Positions 55,101 to 63,748 of a DNA stretch of 64,000 bases are shown here, piece by piece. The DNA comes from Actinomycetes bacterium. Its GTDB lineage: Bacteria; Actinomycetota; Actinomycetes; Nanopelagicales; Nanopelagicaceae. The translations under genes were made by a program, and so were the position numbers. Location of the stretch: positions 930,001 to 994,000 of the forward strand of contig OX376642.1 in the NCBI GenBank assembly GCA_947383695.1. The letters run 5' to 3'. The notes under the pieces were generated by a model. That model had not been told where the DNA came from. It saw nothing but the letters and a program-made list of their open reading frames with translations, and did no database searches. Position 1 is the stretch's first letter, and the number at the start of each line of letters is the position of its first letter.

Positions 55101-56869
55101 GCTACAACCTTGTAGTAGTAAGTCTTACCACCATCCAAGAATGAAATATTCAAGGTTACATTGTAGAAATTGGTTCCTCCACTGATATCAAATGGAGATG
55201 CGGCTACCGAGTTTGTATTAACTTTGAAATCTGGATCTGTTCCATACATAAATGTCACTGTTGTCGCAGCGTTACCAGCCTGTGCAACACCATTCAGAGT
55301 TGCGCTGTAAGCAGTGATGTTTGTTGCAGGAGCGATACGCGCAATCGGAGCAGTAACCGGAGGTGGCAATGTTGTAAATGATCCGATGTTACTTACTGTT
55401 CGACCTGATTCATTAACGCCGATAATTCGGAATGAGTACTTTGTTGCCGCAGATAGTCCCGTAAGTTTCACGGAGGCTGTTGTAGGCGCTCCCCCATCAA
55501 CCATTCCAGGTATAACGGTTGCTGTAGAACTTGTAGTAAAAGTTGAATCTACTGAATATTCGAAACTTAATGTTGTTGGTGCATATCCTGGATTAACATC
55601 AATTAAAACATCAGCACTTTGGTGCGTAATGTTTGTAATGCTCTTTTGGGCAACAACTGGCGCAACGATTGGAGCTCCACCATCGGTTGGTGACACATAC
55701 AAAAGCTTGTTGACTGTATCTACCTTTAAGCCTGTGATCGCATCCTTGGTTGATTCTGCATCTAAATACTGTGCAACCTGTGCAACTGAGGCGGTTGGAT
55801 TAAGCCCTAAGTAAATTGCGACTGCACCTGTTACGTGTGGAGTCGCCATAGAGGTACCGCTGGCTGAGTATGTGGCATCTGGTGTACCGATCCAGGATGA
55901 AAGAATGCTTGATCCTGGTGCGAAAATATCAACGCATTTGCCTTGGTTTGAGTAATAGGCAGGCGCATCAAGCAAAGTTGTTGCGCCAACAGTAATGGCC
56001 GATGGAGTGCTTGCTGGTGAACGAGTACATGCATCTGTTGATTCATTACCAGCGGCTGCAACAACTGTAATTCCGGCATTTGTTAAACGAAGGATCGCTT
56101 CATTCAGTGCAGCAGATGCTGGTCCACCGATACTCAGATTCAAAACAGCTTGGGTTTTTGGATTTGGATTTTCTGGGCTCAAGATCCAGTCAAGTGCTGT
56201 AATAACAGATGAGTACTTTCCACTACCTGTGCAATCTAGAAGTCGAACTGGAACCAAACGAGCATTCTTAGCTAAACCGTATTGTGTTCCTGCAGCTGTT
56301 CCTGCAACGTGAGTACCGTGACCATTACAGTCAACAGTTCCATTTCCATCATTAATCGATGAGAATCCTGAAGTAGATAAGCGTCCGGCAAAATCTGTGT
56401 GAGGGAAAATTCCTGTATCGCCAATATAAATCGTTGCACCTGCTCCTGCGCTGCGATATCCGTATGCGCTTGTCGAGCCAGGTAGACCAACCTTTTCACG
56501 TTGATCAACGCGATCTAATCCCCATGCAGGAGTTGGTGACTGAGTATTTTGAATTGCAAGTCCAGTTACAGCTTTATCTTCTTCGACTGTAAGGACATTT
56601 GGAATCTTAGAAAGTAATGATGCGACAAGCTTTGGAAGTTCAACGGTGTAACCATCAAATACATAGTTGTACTTCGAATCAATCTTCCAACCATTCTTTG
56701 TAATGGCAGCCTCAACTGCGGCTTTGGCTGAAGGAGTTACCGAGATGATGTACTTAGCTTTGGCGCCGAGATCCAACGCTGTGGTTGGGACCATCGTTGA
56801 GCTGAGCGAGAAGATGGTCAGTACGACAACAATCGAAACGCGTAACTTAGCCAGTGCCTTTGAACGCAT
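52133..56869 (-). CDS. Giant S8 serine protease with fibronectin-like and Ig-like repeats
   Basis: 1578 residues. Signal peptide, I9-type propeptide (about 36-100), subtilisin domain with D151 (IGDTGIF), H184 (NGHGTHVAG), N275 (AAAGN) and S340 (SGTSMATPH). Fibronectin-III-like repeats run to ~900, then a long Thr-Pro linker (about 824-903), beta domains, a second Thr-Pro linker (about 1130-1160), and Ig-like Cys-bearing repeats to the C-terminus. No anchor motif, so secreted or cell-wall associated. AGGAG lies upstream of ATG 56869. All catalytic residues present. Confidence 0.92.
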   Translation of the reverse strand: MRSKALAKLRVSIVVVLTIFSLSSTMVPTTALDLGAKAKYIISVTPSAKAAVEAAITKNGWKIDSKYNYVFDGYTVELPKLVASLLSKIPNVLTVEEDKAVTGLAIQNTQSPTPAWGLDRVDQREKVGLPGSTSAYGYRSAGAGATIYIGDTGIFPHTDFAGRLSTSGFSSINDGNGTVDCNGHGTHVAGTAAGTQYGLAKNARLVPVRLLDCTGSGKYSSVITALDWILSPENPNPKTQAVLNLSIGGPASAALNEAILRLTNAGITVVAAAGNESTDACTRSPASTPSAITVGATTLLDAPAYYSNQGKCVDIFAPGSSILSSWIGTPDATYSASGTSMATPHVTGAVAIYLGLNPTASVAQVAQYLDAESTKDAITGLKVDTVNKLLYVSPTDGGAPIVAPVVAQKSITNITHQSADVLIDVNPGYAPTTLSFEYSVDSTFTTSSTATVIPGMVDGGAPTTASVKLTGLSAATKYSFRIIGVNESGRTVSNIGSFTTLPPPVTAPIARIAPATNITAYSATLNGVAQAGNAATTVTFMYGTDPDFKVNTNSVAASPFDISGGTNFYNVTLNISFLDGGKTYYYKVVARNSTGATHSTVATFDTPVAPGVAPTVTNSATPISRTVATAAFETTVNPKGQTTTVDFVWGYEKSVTSGITTVAIAESPVTGEADVKLVAYPKNLLPGRGIYYQFIARNASGMTKSVIYYAIMSPETPVIVSTYANGNLANGITLNAMINPMGSNTNPFFIYGTDPTLTTGTTTTASVPVAITGALNTTVKLAVTGLTPGTRYYFRTRIVPYTGPAIKQVILGPIQSFETLNVAPTPTPTPTPTPTPTPTPTPTPTPTPTPTPTPTPTPTPTPTPTPTPTPTPTPTPTPTPTPTPTPTPTPTPTPTPTPTPTPTPGVDTQKPVIVSGVTSPQNLEVCQTVSEISVKGTDNVGITTAVIRIFNENEIQVSATALFRKAGTAQDGTWGNDWAVPCTSLIGKYRIAVQLGDAAGNLSEWGALPNFWVQPTTTQDKSAPVFVSGAVSAGPITIGATIPEVSARFTDDVGVSKVTFSIADPQGQFIATFSGLRNSGTKTDGAYRNDYVTKSTFVAGRYSVHAEAIDEWQKSSGRKLVGYIDLVSASTPTPTPTPTPTPTPTPTPTPTPTPAPTPTPAPKASQTIAFPTLANRYFSEGGTALNAVATSGLAISYTTKTPGICQILNLGNGKYSVQPTYPLTGADSVTCVITAAQPGDTRFEAAANVDRSMQISKQPTRVNVRVSASMPTAAGIYLYASSVTTAGRIAGSTTMVAMKTLTPAVCTISDIGVFDTTNGPRGTVRAKSNGSCQIQIDYPGSADQFPSTTTWSSTVSGITGPAVGSNTPQSINFPAIANREFGAGVYPKAAATSSLPVTYRSLTPTVCYIITGLADGPAIQTVTPKPVGDNLTCTVEASQVGDDRYAAAAPVTQSFVWSKAGMYITNYWAPTSVRNVALRPLTSTTYASNSNYFFTSSLLFTSGQNSGLLSIGHIMSAVSTTPDICSVQTVEADDRTGGIFTRATVRMIKVGTCSITWGFAGTDTRAAATRVMNVVVSK
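53391..53478. repeat. Short Pro/Thr-Ala-Pro coding repeat
   Basis: About 88 bp of GGAGCTGGCGTT/GGAGTAGGTGTT-type imperfect hexamers in the giant protease gene. They code the second Thr-Pro (TPAPTP) linker. Confidence 0.8.
54159..54398. repeat. 40-unit GGTGTT hexanucleotide array
   Basis: 240 bp of GGTGTT in perfect tandem, interrupted only by four GGAGTT units near 54283-54317. In the giant protease gene it codes a Thr-Pro linker. Hexamers keep the frame, so slippage alters only linker length. Not a CRISPR: there are no spacers. Confidence 0.97.
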
Positions 56870-57172
56870 GAGTACTCCTAGGGTTGTTCACGCCATGCCG
56901 GGATAGCTCTAATTCTAGAACCGAATGCACGATTGCCCAATGAAATTCCCTCGGATAAAGCTGATCTTTGCCGAAGTGACTGGTCTTTTGTACTGCACTC
57001 TAATCTGAACCAAAACACTAGAGGTTCCCAGGCCAAGAAACTGAATGCTTCCAAAATTTCCAATTCTCCTCGGGGATCAAAAAATCAAAGTTTGTCCTTG
57101 ACGAAGCGATTACCGGAGAATTACTTTTTAGGGATTATTCATCAGATATCGATGAACCATTTGGAGGAAGAG

Positions 57173-58387
57173 ATGGGTTTCCTAAAGGGCGTTAAGTCAA
57201 AAATCGAAGATGCAAAGCAAGGCATCTCCGATATGAATGATCGTCGAAAGGTTTCAAACCTCGTAAGTGACCTAGCAAGTTTCCCATTGTGCTCTGAAAA
57301 TGATGCTTACATGATTGTTGAAAGTGCAATGACAAAGTACTTAGGTAGATCACACATCGCTCTCATTGATCTACAAACTTCGAGTACTGATGAGGTCATG
57401 CGCGAAATGGCGGAATTAGATGTCGTATCTGAAAAAGAAAGAGAACTCTTGACAATAGTTTTGAGCAAGGATTTTAGAAATCATTTATCTGGACTTCGAG
57501 GCTCGATTTGCGTTGCATTCTTCAATATGTTGTTAGTTTTTCTTGAAGACACAGAAATGGAAATAGATCAAGAAACTTACCAAGAGATTCTAACTGTGAT
57601 GCTCCGAGAGTCATCAGGGTTTGATGTGTATTTATACTTCACATCTAGCGAAGGCCTTAACATTTATGATAGTCATCGCGAATTCAAGAATATGTATTTT
57701 CCAAAGCTGTTTTTTCCAGAGCTTGAAGAAACCGCTCAAGCTAAGTATCAAAACTATCTCAAAACAGATCAAGCCCAAGAAAATGATGACGATAATTCGA
57801 TTGCAACTGTTTTGCGAACCGACACAATTGGGGAAGCCCGAACAATTGACCTCTATAACCACCAGGATAATTCTTGGTCGAAGGGCTACCTTGGTGGTGC
57901 GAGTGTTACCCGAATGGTTGAATACTATTTGCCCCCAAGAATGCTCAGGAAACAAGTCGTTGTAAGTATTTATAACCTTAGCAATGAGCAAAAAACAACA
58001 GGTGATGTGCACTGGCACTTTTGCGAGGATGGCATACTTCAAGTAGATCTGTCTCAAGGCGCACAACCACGATGGATATCAAAGCAAAATATTAAGGAAT
58101 TGACCTTTGGAGAGGGTTACAACGGTCTATCAAATAATGGCGTTACAGAATTCGAGCACTTTTACCTCTATATGACTGTTAAGACAGTTAAGGGCGATGA
58201 ATTCACCTTATTTAGGTATCTAAGCGATAAACGCAAGAGCGCAGAAAGAAATCTCGACGTCTATTTGAACCAAACTCTGCCACTTCTTGCCGATTACTAT
58301 CCCGTTTATACCTCTGAAAAAGTTTATGACATCTCTAAACACTACAAAACTACCTATACAACTACATATGTTTGGGGAGAATTTTAG
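57173..58387 (+). CDS. Hypothetical cytoplasmic protein
   Basis: 404 residues. Start at 57173 chosen because GGAGG sits 7 nt upstream (MGFLKGVKSKIEDAKQG). Helical N-terminal half (ENDAYMIVESAMTKYLG, EMAELDVVSEKERELL), then a beta-rich half with a Tyr/Thr-rich end (YKTTYTTTYVWGEF). No signal, TM helix or recognised domain. In the 57-64 kb run of unclassified envelope-related genes. Confidence 0.65.
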   Translation: MGFLKGVKSKIEDAKQGISDMNDRRKVSNLVSDLASFPLCSENDAYMIVESAMTKYLGRSHIALIDLQTSSTDEVMREMAELDVVSEKERELLTIVLSKDFRNHLSGLRGSICVAFFNMLLVFLEDTEMEIDQETYQEILTVMLRESSGFDVYLYFTSSEGLNIYDSHREFKNMYFPKLFFPELEETAQAKYQNYLKTDQAQENDDDNSIATVLRTDTIGEARTIDLYNHQDNSWSKGYLGGASVTRMVEYYLPPRMLRKQVVVSIYNLSNEQKTTGDVHWHFCEDGILQVDLSQGAQPRWISKQNIKELTFGEGYNGLSNNGVTEFEHFYLYMTVKTVKGDEFTLFRYLSDKRKSAERNLDVYLNQTLPLLADYYPVYTSEKVYDISKHYKTTYTTTYVWGEF

Positions 58388-58393
58388 AATCAA

Positions 58394-58831
58394 TCAATAG
58401 GTCGCGTCACACATTTTGGTCAATAGAGCGCTCAATAACAGTCGACTCTGATCCACATCATTAATGCCCAGGTAAACAGCCTCAAAGCTGCCACCGCTCA
58501 GATCAAATTGAATAAGTGCGTCAGCGGGATATCCGTCGTAGGAGATCTCACCCGTTAATTCAACAACGGTACTTCCTGTAGTTGATGGAAAATCTCTCCA
58601 GCTTGGGTTTGTCATAAAGGCATCTGCCATCTGGCCCAGAGTTGCACTTGGGCAGGAGCTAAGACTTGCATCTTTAACAGCCGAAACATTCGCAGAGTCG
58701 GTAAAGAACTCAAGTGGATCACTGAAAACATCTGAACTATCACTTGAACTTGATCCGGAGCATCCTGCTAAAAGCAGAGGAATGAGAGCAACGGTAATGA
58801 AAAAGAACTTCTTACTCTTCTGGCTAATCAT
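58394..58831 (-). CDS. Small lipoprotein
   Basis: 145 residues, ATG at 58831 (preceded by GGAGAGG). Signal with lipobox LAGC (about Cys23), a Ser/Asp linker, then a beta-rich domain (VVELTGEISYDGYPADALIQ) and C-terminal LLSALLTKMCDATY. No family. Convergent with the previous gene. Confidence 0.65.
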   Translation of the reverse strand: MISQKSKKFFFITVALIPLLLAGCSGSSSSDSSDVFSDPLEFFTDSANVSAVKDASLSSCPSATLGQMADAFMTNPSWRDFPSTTGSTVVELTGEISYDGYPADALIQFDLSGGSFEAVYLGINDVDQSRLLLSALLTKMCDATY

Positions 58832-59004
58832 GATGCACCTCTCCAAGTTGGCTGTGATTAGAGGCTACTTTCTGCGAACCTAAAATCCAGGACAACATCC
58901 AGACACAGGTGGTCAATTATTCTTTGCGGGCATGAAGCAGAGTTGCTTTACTTTAAGGTCGCTCTCGATAAGAATTGGGAAGTCAAGGAAGAGGGGTGAG
59001 ATGC

Positions 59005-59466
59005 GTGGCGAATAAGTTTTGTTTTAAGTGCACTCAAGCCGTGCCGATGGATGTTTTCGTCTGCCCACAATGCTCGGCCGAAAGTTTCTTGCACCACGAC
59101 CCAAATAAACCTCTCCCAAGCTCGGATTCGGAAGAAACGTCTCAGTCAAACGGCAATCTGCGTTCTGTCTCGCAATCCAGAGTCACTCCACCCCCACTGA
59201 AAGAGATAGATCCAGAAAAGCTGGAATTGTTCAAGGCTCGATTCGCAAAGGAACTTGAAGAGCTTGAGTATCTAGAGTGGAGGTCGCACCAACCTGGTTG
59301 GAAGAGTGATGAAGTTCAGCAAAGGATTAAACACATCTCTGCAACAGCCGCTGGTGTTGCAATAGGCACATCAATATTGCGATCTCAATTAGGCAGTATT
59401 CAGGATGCTATGTCTTCAGATTCTGGTGGAGATTCCAGTAGCTGGCTAGGCGATTTGTTTAGTTAA
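59005..59466 (+). CDS. Zinc-ribbon protein with helical tail
   Basis: 153 residues from a GTG with GAGGGG upstream. N-terminal NKFCFKCTQAVPMDVFVCPQC gives two CxxC pairs (zinc ribbon), a Ser-rich linker, then a charged helix and a Gly/Ala segment (ATAAGVAIGTSILRS). No family recognised. Start is the least certain part. Confidence 0.6.
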   Translation: MANKFCFKCTQAVPMDVFVCPQCSAESFLHHDPNKPLPSSDSEETSQSNGNLRSVSQSRVTPPPLKEIDPEKLELFKARFAKELEELEYLEWRSHQPGWKSDEVQQRIKHISATAAGVAIGTSILRSQLGSIQDAMSSDSGGDSSSWLGDLFS

Positions 59467-59496
59467 ACTTCAGTAAAACTTCGAATGCCTAGCTCT

Positions 59497-59925
59497 CTAA
59501 AAAGCGTATTGCGAATATGAAGTACAGGCTAGGAAAATAACCACCGAAACAATTGAGACGATGAGTGCACCTAATGAAATTCGTTGTTGCTTCACCTTGG
59601 CAGCAATTCCTAGGCCAAGACTTGTTAGGCTCATGATCGCCAATAGCCCAATTTCAGAGTCGAGAATGTAGTCATAAGTGCCATCTTGAATTAATCCCAG
59701 ATCAACCAAGCCGACTGCTGAGGCAATGATTCCAAGGATCAAGCTAGCTATTGAAAGAGCTATAGAACGAGACTCTTGATTAGATGTTTGAAGATTTCCA
59801 GCCATAGGAGCTGCAGGAGTGCTGGAACTGTTTAAATCACGTCCGCAGTATCTACAGGCAATCGCTTCAGCCTTAATGTCCTCTGCGCAAAATGGGCACT
59901 TCTTTGTACTTGAATCGGTTTCCAT
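59497..59925 (-). CDS. Zinc-ribbon membrane protein
   Basis: 142 residues. N-terminal ribbon KKCPFCAEDIKAEAIACRYCG (CxxC-x11-CxxC), then three TM helices (SIALSIASLILGIIASAVGL, GLLAIMSLTSLGLGIAA, LGALIVSIVSVVIFLAC). Common architecture for small membrane proteins that sense or bind metal or partners; role unknown. Confidence 0.7.
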   Translation of the reverse strand: METDSSTKKCPFCAEDIKAEAIACRYCGRDLNSSSTPAAPMAGNLQTSNQESRSIALSIASLILGIIASAVGLVDLGLIQDGTYDYILDSEIGLLAIMSLTSLGLGIAAKVKQQRISLGALIVSIVSVVIFLACTSYSQYAF

Positions 59926-60056
59926 TAAATGCCCTCCTATGTTTGTTCGCAGGTGAACGGCGGCGATTGCCGCTCATTCGTTTCCCACAAGCTGCTCTCA
60001 ATAAAGTGTAGCGATGCATCACGACTATTTCGTATACCTGGAGGTAAGATTTCTCC

Positions 60057-60458
60057 ATGACTCAAGAGAACACTTACAGCAGTAATGACATGAATCTCCG
60101 CTACGCCTCATTTCAACATCGCCTTGGTGCGATTGTGCTTGATGCGACATTAATGATCTTGACCCTAGGTATTGGTTGGCTAATTTGGTCATTTATTGTC
60201 TGGGGCGAGGGTCAAACACCCGCAAAGAAGATTCTGAAATTACGCACGATCAATTTCACTAACGGCCGCCCAGCAACGTGGGGTCACATGGGAATCCGCG
60301 AAGGCTTGATTCCTATTTCGGTGAGCATCGCATCCACAATTACAGGTGGACTTGCTTACATTGCTTGGATCATTGTTGAAATCGTCTTCTATTTCACCAA
60401 AAGCCAGCGCACATTTCGCGATTACTGGGTTAAGACCGCAGTAGTTAACGAAGCGTAA
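60057..60458 (+). CDS. RDD-family membrane protein
   Basis: 133 residues. YASFQHRLGAIVLDATLMILTLGIG and the typical GQTPAKKILKLRTINFTNGRP segment are the RDD family. Three TM helices. RDD proteins are poorly characterised, some linked to ion transport. ATG with GGAGG 12 nt upstream (CTGGAGGTAAGATTTCTCC). Confidence 0.85.
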   Translation: MTQENTYSSNDMNLRYASFQHRLGAIVLDATLMILTLGIGWLIWSFIVWGEGQTPAKKILKLRTINFTNGRPATWGHMGIREGLIPISVSIASTITGGLAYIAWIIVEIVFYFTKSQRTFRDYWVKTAVVNEA

Positions 60459-60465
60459 AGTTCAC

Positions 60466-62118
60466 CTACAACGAGGCTAGCAAGCCTTCGGCGTCGGCTA
60501 ATTCTGGACCGCTGAATTTCATAGCTCTAGCCTCTCTGATCAGCGAGACGAGTGGCTCCTTTGCTTGCTCTGGTTGATTGAGCAAAACTAAAACACGCGC
60601 CTTTGTAAGGTAGAGCTCCCACTTAATAATGATTGGGTAGAACTGACCTCCGCCTGACATTTCCGTAACATGTTTTTGTTGTAGATCAGAGTTGAAGAGT
60701 GCGATTCCTTTATTCGCAGATACAAGTGCCTCCTTCTGCTTGCCCCATGCGGTCTGTAATAGAGCTAGATTTGAAAAGGCATTTGCATCCTGTCGATCAA
60801 ATGGATAACTCGTGAAATAGGAAATTATCTCTTCGATTTTTTGCCGTGCGTTTTCTGGAATTGTTGTCACATCATCTTGCGAGATAATTTTGAAATAGAG
60901 AGTGTTCAATGCGTGTACAGCTGCGGGTCCGACGCCTTGAGTTGCAAGACGGAATAGCCCGCCTCGATGGAACATGACGTTGTCAGCGTTTTCCATCATT
61001 TTTTCATTTCGCACCAATTCATCAAGCAAGGCGTAGGAAAGAACGCTCTTCCATGCAAGTCCGCAATAAGCAGGGCCAGGGACATTTAAACCGACCGAAT
61101 AAACATCTTGGTCATCGGGATCCTTCAAATCTAAATCTGTGAAGAGCTCACTTTGAAAATTGATGTTCTCATTGAAGCACCAGTTGGCAAACCCATCCAT
61201 AAGAATCGACATGAACTTCGGAAAAGCATTTACGGATTGAATAATAACTTCCTCGACTGTTTCAAATGGTACTGATTCACTAATAACGTATCCGTAACGG
61301 GTGACTTCGGGTGCCCAGTCGTAGCGAACATCGAGCTCCTTCTCCCCCTGGCTAATTCCTAATACGTAGTAATCTCTTTGGACATTGAGGGCAACTTTTG
61401 GTGCTTGATCAGATGATTCAACACCGAATTCCATGTCACGATTCCTCATTCTCACCATAGATGAGGGGAAAACAGTTTCGCTGAGATAGCCCAATCTCTG
61501 AAACATTTCTGCATAAAAGAATTGATGAGATGGATAATCCATTGGTGGTACATCAGTTCGGCGTGTCTTTGCCAGAGCGTCGACAAACCAATACACAAAC
61601 TCTTCACCAGTTTTTGTGTTCTTCCAGGCTTCACCAATAATTGGTAAAACGCTATGAGCATCAAAAAGAACCCAAGTTCCCATGATGATTTCTATTTCAA
61701 GATTTTGCGGAGACTTAAGTTCATGGAACATCACGCCTTTGGCTTCAAGTGCTTTCTGCCATCTCACCGCGATCTTTGAACTAGTCCAACTGACACGTTC
61801 ACAACCATCTAGTGCTGAATACGATTTCAATAAGCTACGGTCAACACTTGGCTCACCAAGTAAGTTGAACTCGGTATCGGCTGGCGGGGAATACATGTCT
61901 TCAGGGTTTACTAGTTTAGAATTCTTCAATGCTTCGCGGATTGGGACCGGGCTATCTCCAAACCAATCTCGGGCCATAAGTTGTACAAACTGCACATAGG
62001 CGTGACCAAAAGTGAATGAATCCGGGCTGTAATCTTCTTGTGGTTTGCTTGTAAATGGGAAGTCGAGTGTGAAGTAGTAATCCTCTTCCTTTAACTTCTT
62101 TGGACCAAACAAACCCAT
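60466..62118 (-). CDS. Hypothetical protein with TPR-like C-terminus
   Basis: 550 residues from ATG 62118 with GGAGG 9 nt upstream. No signal or TM. Middle portion of unknown fold; the last ~150 residues are helical repeats (AFSNLALLQTAWGKQKEALVS, LTKARVLVLLNQPEQAKEPL) of TPR type. Cytoplasmic scaffold or enzyme of unknown class. Confidence 0.6.
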   Translation of the reverse strand: MGLFGPKKLKEEDYYFTLDFPFTSKPQEDYSPDSFTFGHAYVQFVQLMARDWFGDSPVPIREALKNSKLVNPEDMYSPPADTEFNLLGEPSVDRSLLKSYSALDGCERVSWTSSKIAVRWQKALEAKGVMFHELKSPQNLEIEIIMGTWVLFDAHSVLPIIGEAWKNTKTGEEFVYWFVDALAKTRRTDVPPMDYPSHQFFYAEMFQRLGYLSETVFPSSMVRMRNRDMEFGVESSDQAPKVALNVQRDYYVLGISQGEKELDVRYDWAPEVTRYGYVISESVPFETVEEVIIQSVNAFPKFMSILMDGFANWCFNENINFQSELFTDLDLKDPDDQDVYSVGLNVPGPAYCGLAWKSVLSYALLDELVRNEKMMENADNVMFHRGGLFRLATQGVGPAAVHALNTLYFKIISQDDVTTIPENARQKIEEIISYFTSYPFDRQDANAFSNLALLQTAWGKQKEALVSANKGIALFNSDLQQKHVTEMSGGGQFYPIIIKWELYLTKARVLVLLNQPEQAKEPLVSLIREARAMKFSGPELADAEGLLASL

Positions 62119-62201
62119 TTCGAGAACCTCCACAAATAGTCAGAAATTTTTTGACTTCTAAAGACTACCTTTTAGCCCGGCAAACGGTCTATATTCCATT
62201 C

Positions 62202-62480
62202 ATGACACTTGAAGTAAATGAGAACCTTGAAGAAAGAGCGAAAGACCTAGCCATTTCATCTCTTGCCGTTTCAATATCCTGTATTTTCATGACCGCCGGA
62301 TTACTTTCATTCATTGGGGCCATTATTGGACATATCGCCTTAGGAAAGCTGAAGAGCGTCGGGAACACATCACACACTGGTTTTGCAATTGCAGGGATAA
62401 TTATTGGATATGTGGCAACTTCACTGTGCCTTTTATTGATTATCGGTCTATTTATGGCGGTCGGCTTAGCACTAATTTGA
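62202..62480 (+). CDS. DUF4190-like small membrane protein
   Basis: 92 residues. ATG at 62202 preceded by TATATT about 7 nt upstream (probably leaderless). AISSLAVSISCIFMTAGLLS and GFAIAGIIIGYVAT resemble DUF4190. Two to three TM helices. Divergent from the previous gene. Confidence 0.7.
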   Translation: MTLEVNENLEERAKDLAISSLAVSISCIFMTAGLLSFIGAIIGHIALGKLKSVGNTSHTGFAIAGIIIGYVATSLCLLLIIGLFMAVGLALI

Positions 62481-62498
62481 TGTGAAGATCACTAAACC

Positions 62499-62536
62499 AA
62501 AACCCCCCACATCTCTCACGAGATGTGGGGGGTTTT
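62499..62536 (+). terminator. Rho-independent terminator
   Basis: 17-bp perfect stem AAAACCCCCCACATCTC / GAGATGTGGGGGGTTTT, 4-nt loop, T run; between convergent DUF4190-like and DUF805 genes, serving both. Confidence 0.95.
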
Positions 62537-62552
62537 GACTTTTAATATCTGC

Positions 62553-62867
62553 TTATAGATCGCCGTACTTGTTTGTGCCTGGATTACTTGCAGTGCAAGC
62601 AAGAACAAGGTTGTAAATAGGTACAAGAATGAACCAACCGGATCGACCTGTGTCATGCATGCGGCGAATTCCTACAGCTAGCTGAGGTAGCCATAGTGGA
62701 ATGATGAACAAGTACATCAGGGCCGAGGTGCCCACTGCGGCGGCAACAACAGCACCGACCAAGTACATGATTATGTAAAAGAGATAGAAGAACCAGAACT
62801 CGCTCCGACTAGCTCTTCCAGTAAATGTTGCATACTTCTTTAGACATACGGAAATTGCATTGCCCAT
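62553..62867 (-). CDS. DUF805 membrane protein
   Basis: 104 residues. KKYATFTGRASRSEFWFFYLF and AVGIRRMHDTGRSGWFILVP are signature DUF805 segments; three TM helices. Role unknown. GGAGAG lies upstream of ATG 62867. Confidence 0.9.
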   Translation of the reverse strand: MGNAISVCLKKYATFTGRASRSEFWFFYLFYIIMYLVGAVVAAAVGTSALMYLFIIPLWLPQLAVGIRRMHDTGRSGWFILVPIYNLVLACTASNPGTNKYGDL

Positions 62868-62969
62868 AAGGCTCTCCTTTGCGTAGGTTATTAATAGGGT
62901 AGAACAACAATCGCCAGATGTCTCGCACCTAATGCGCCCTTTCCCATCGTGTTGCTGTTCAATTTTTAT

Positions 62970-62979
62970 GAATGGTCAG
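62970..62979 (+). promoter_or_regulatory. GAATGGTCA site (site e)
   Basis: GAATGGTCAG, one mismatch from the 10-mer, about 90 bp upstream of the three-gene unit starting at 63070, same strand. Confidence 0.45.
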
Positions 62980-63069
62980 TTACGCATTTGGCGGGCCCTT
63001 CGCAAGATATTCCATTCCTTTTTGCGCAGAGGTCGACTACCCTCATTTCAACCTAAGCAAAGGAGCGGT

Positions 63070-63261
63070 ATGAAGATTTATAAGGTTATGACACAGAAGG
63101 ATCGTGCCTTCGGAGGAAAGTTCAACCCTGAAAAAGTGGAAGAAGCTTTGAACGGACTAGCGAAAGAGGGCTGGGAAGTCACGGGAGTGGTTTCAGCAGA
63201 GTTCCCTTCTTTCGGCGGTGGCCGCCAAGAATTAGTGATTTTCTTAGCTAAGGACGTATAA
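63070..63261 (+). CDS. DUF4177-like protein
   Basis: 63 residues. MKIYKVMTQKDRAFGG, then LNGLAKEGWEVTGVVSAEF resembles DUF4177. ATG with AAAGGAG upstream. Cytoplasmic. First of three tightly spaced small genes behind site e. Confidence 0.75.
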   Translation: MKIYKVMTQKDRAFGGKFNPEKVEEALNGLAKEGWEVTGVVSAEFPSFGGGRQELVIFLAKDV

Positions 63262-63295
63262 ATTGATCGAGAAGTTTGGAAGAAAAGGCACTGAA

Positions 63296-63538
63296 ATGAA
63301 AGGTGTCTTTTTCACTGAAGGACCAATTGCTACTGGGAAAGTAGTTGGTGACGGTATGGTTTCTTCAGATCGTCAAAATATTTCAATTGAAATTCTCAAG
63401 GAAAAGATGGCAGATCAAGCCTTAGCTAAGGGTGCGAATGCCGTTGACAATTGGAAGTATGTTCAAAAGGGCTCTGTGTGGTCTTTTTCAAGTACTCGAT
63501 GGGTTATGACAGGGCGATTGTTGCACGTTGAAGAATAG
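63296..63538 (+). CDS. Small beta-rich protein, YbjQ-like
   Basis: 80 residues from ATG 63296 (TTG at 63263 is an alternative). FTEGPIATGKVVGDGMV, then ADQALAKGANAVDNWKYVQKG and ends HVEE. The AL-KGANAV pattern recalls YbjQ/UPF0145 proteins but is not decisive. Between DUF4177-like and the next membrane protein. Confidence 0.6.
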   Translation: MKGVFFTEGPIATGKVVGDGMVSSDRQNISIEILKEKMADQALAKGANAVDNWKYVQKGSVWSFSSTRWVMTGRLLHVEE

Positions 63539-63558
63539 TTTCTTTTTAGGAGGAAGAA

Positions 63559-63744
63559 ATGCAAGGGTTCGGAGTTTTACTGTTTATGTGGGGCGTGCTT
63601 GATTACTTTATGGGAACTCAAGAGGTCGATGTTTACTACGACTGGTTTGGTATTTATCTTCCAGATGCAATTTACAATTACTCTCACTGGCTAGCTATGG
63701 GACTTGGAAGTATCATTTTTGCAGCTGGGAATAAAAGTAAGTAA
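63559..63744 (+). CDS. 61-residue two-TM protein
   Basis: 61 residues with AGGAGGAAG upstream. Helices at about 3-18 (GFGVLLFMWGVLDYFMG) and 42-57 (SHWLAMGLGSIIFAAG), with an aromatic-rich loop (VDVYYDWFGIYLPDAIYNY). No family. Last gene of the 63-kb unit. Confidence 0.65.
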   Translation: MQGFGVLLFMWGVLDYFMGTQEVDVYYDWFGIYLPDAIYNYSHWLAMGLGSIIFAAGNKSK

Positions 63745-63748
63745 CTAC

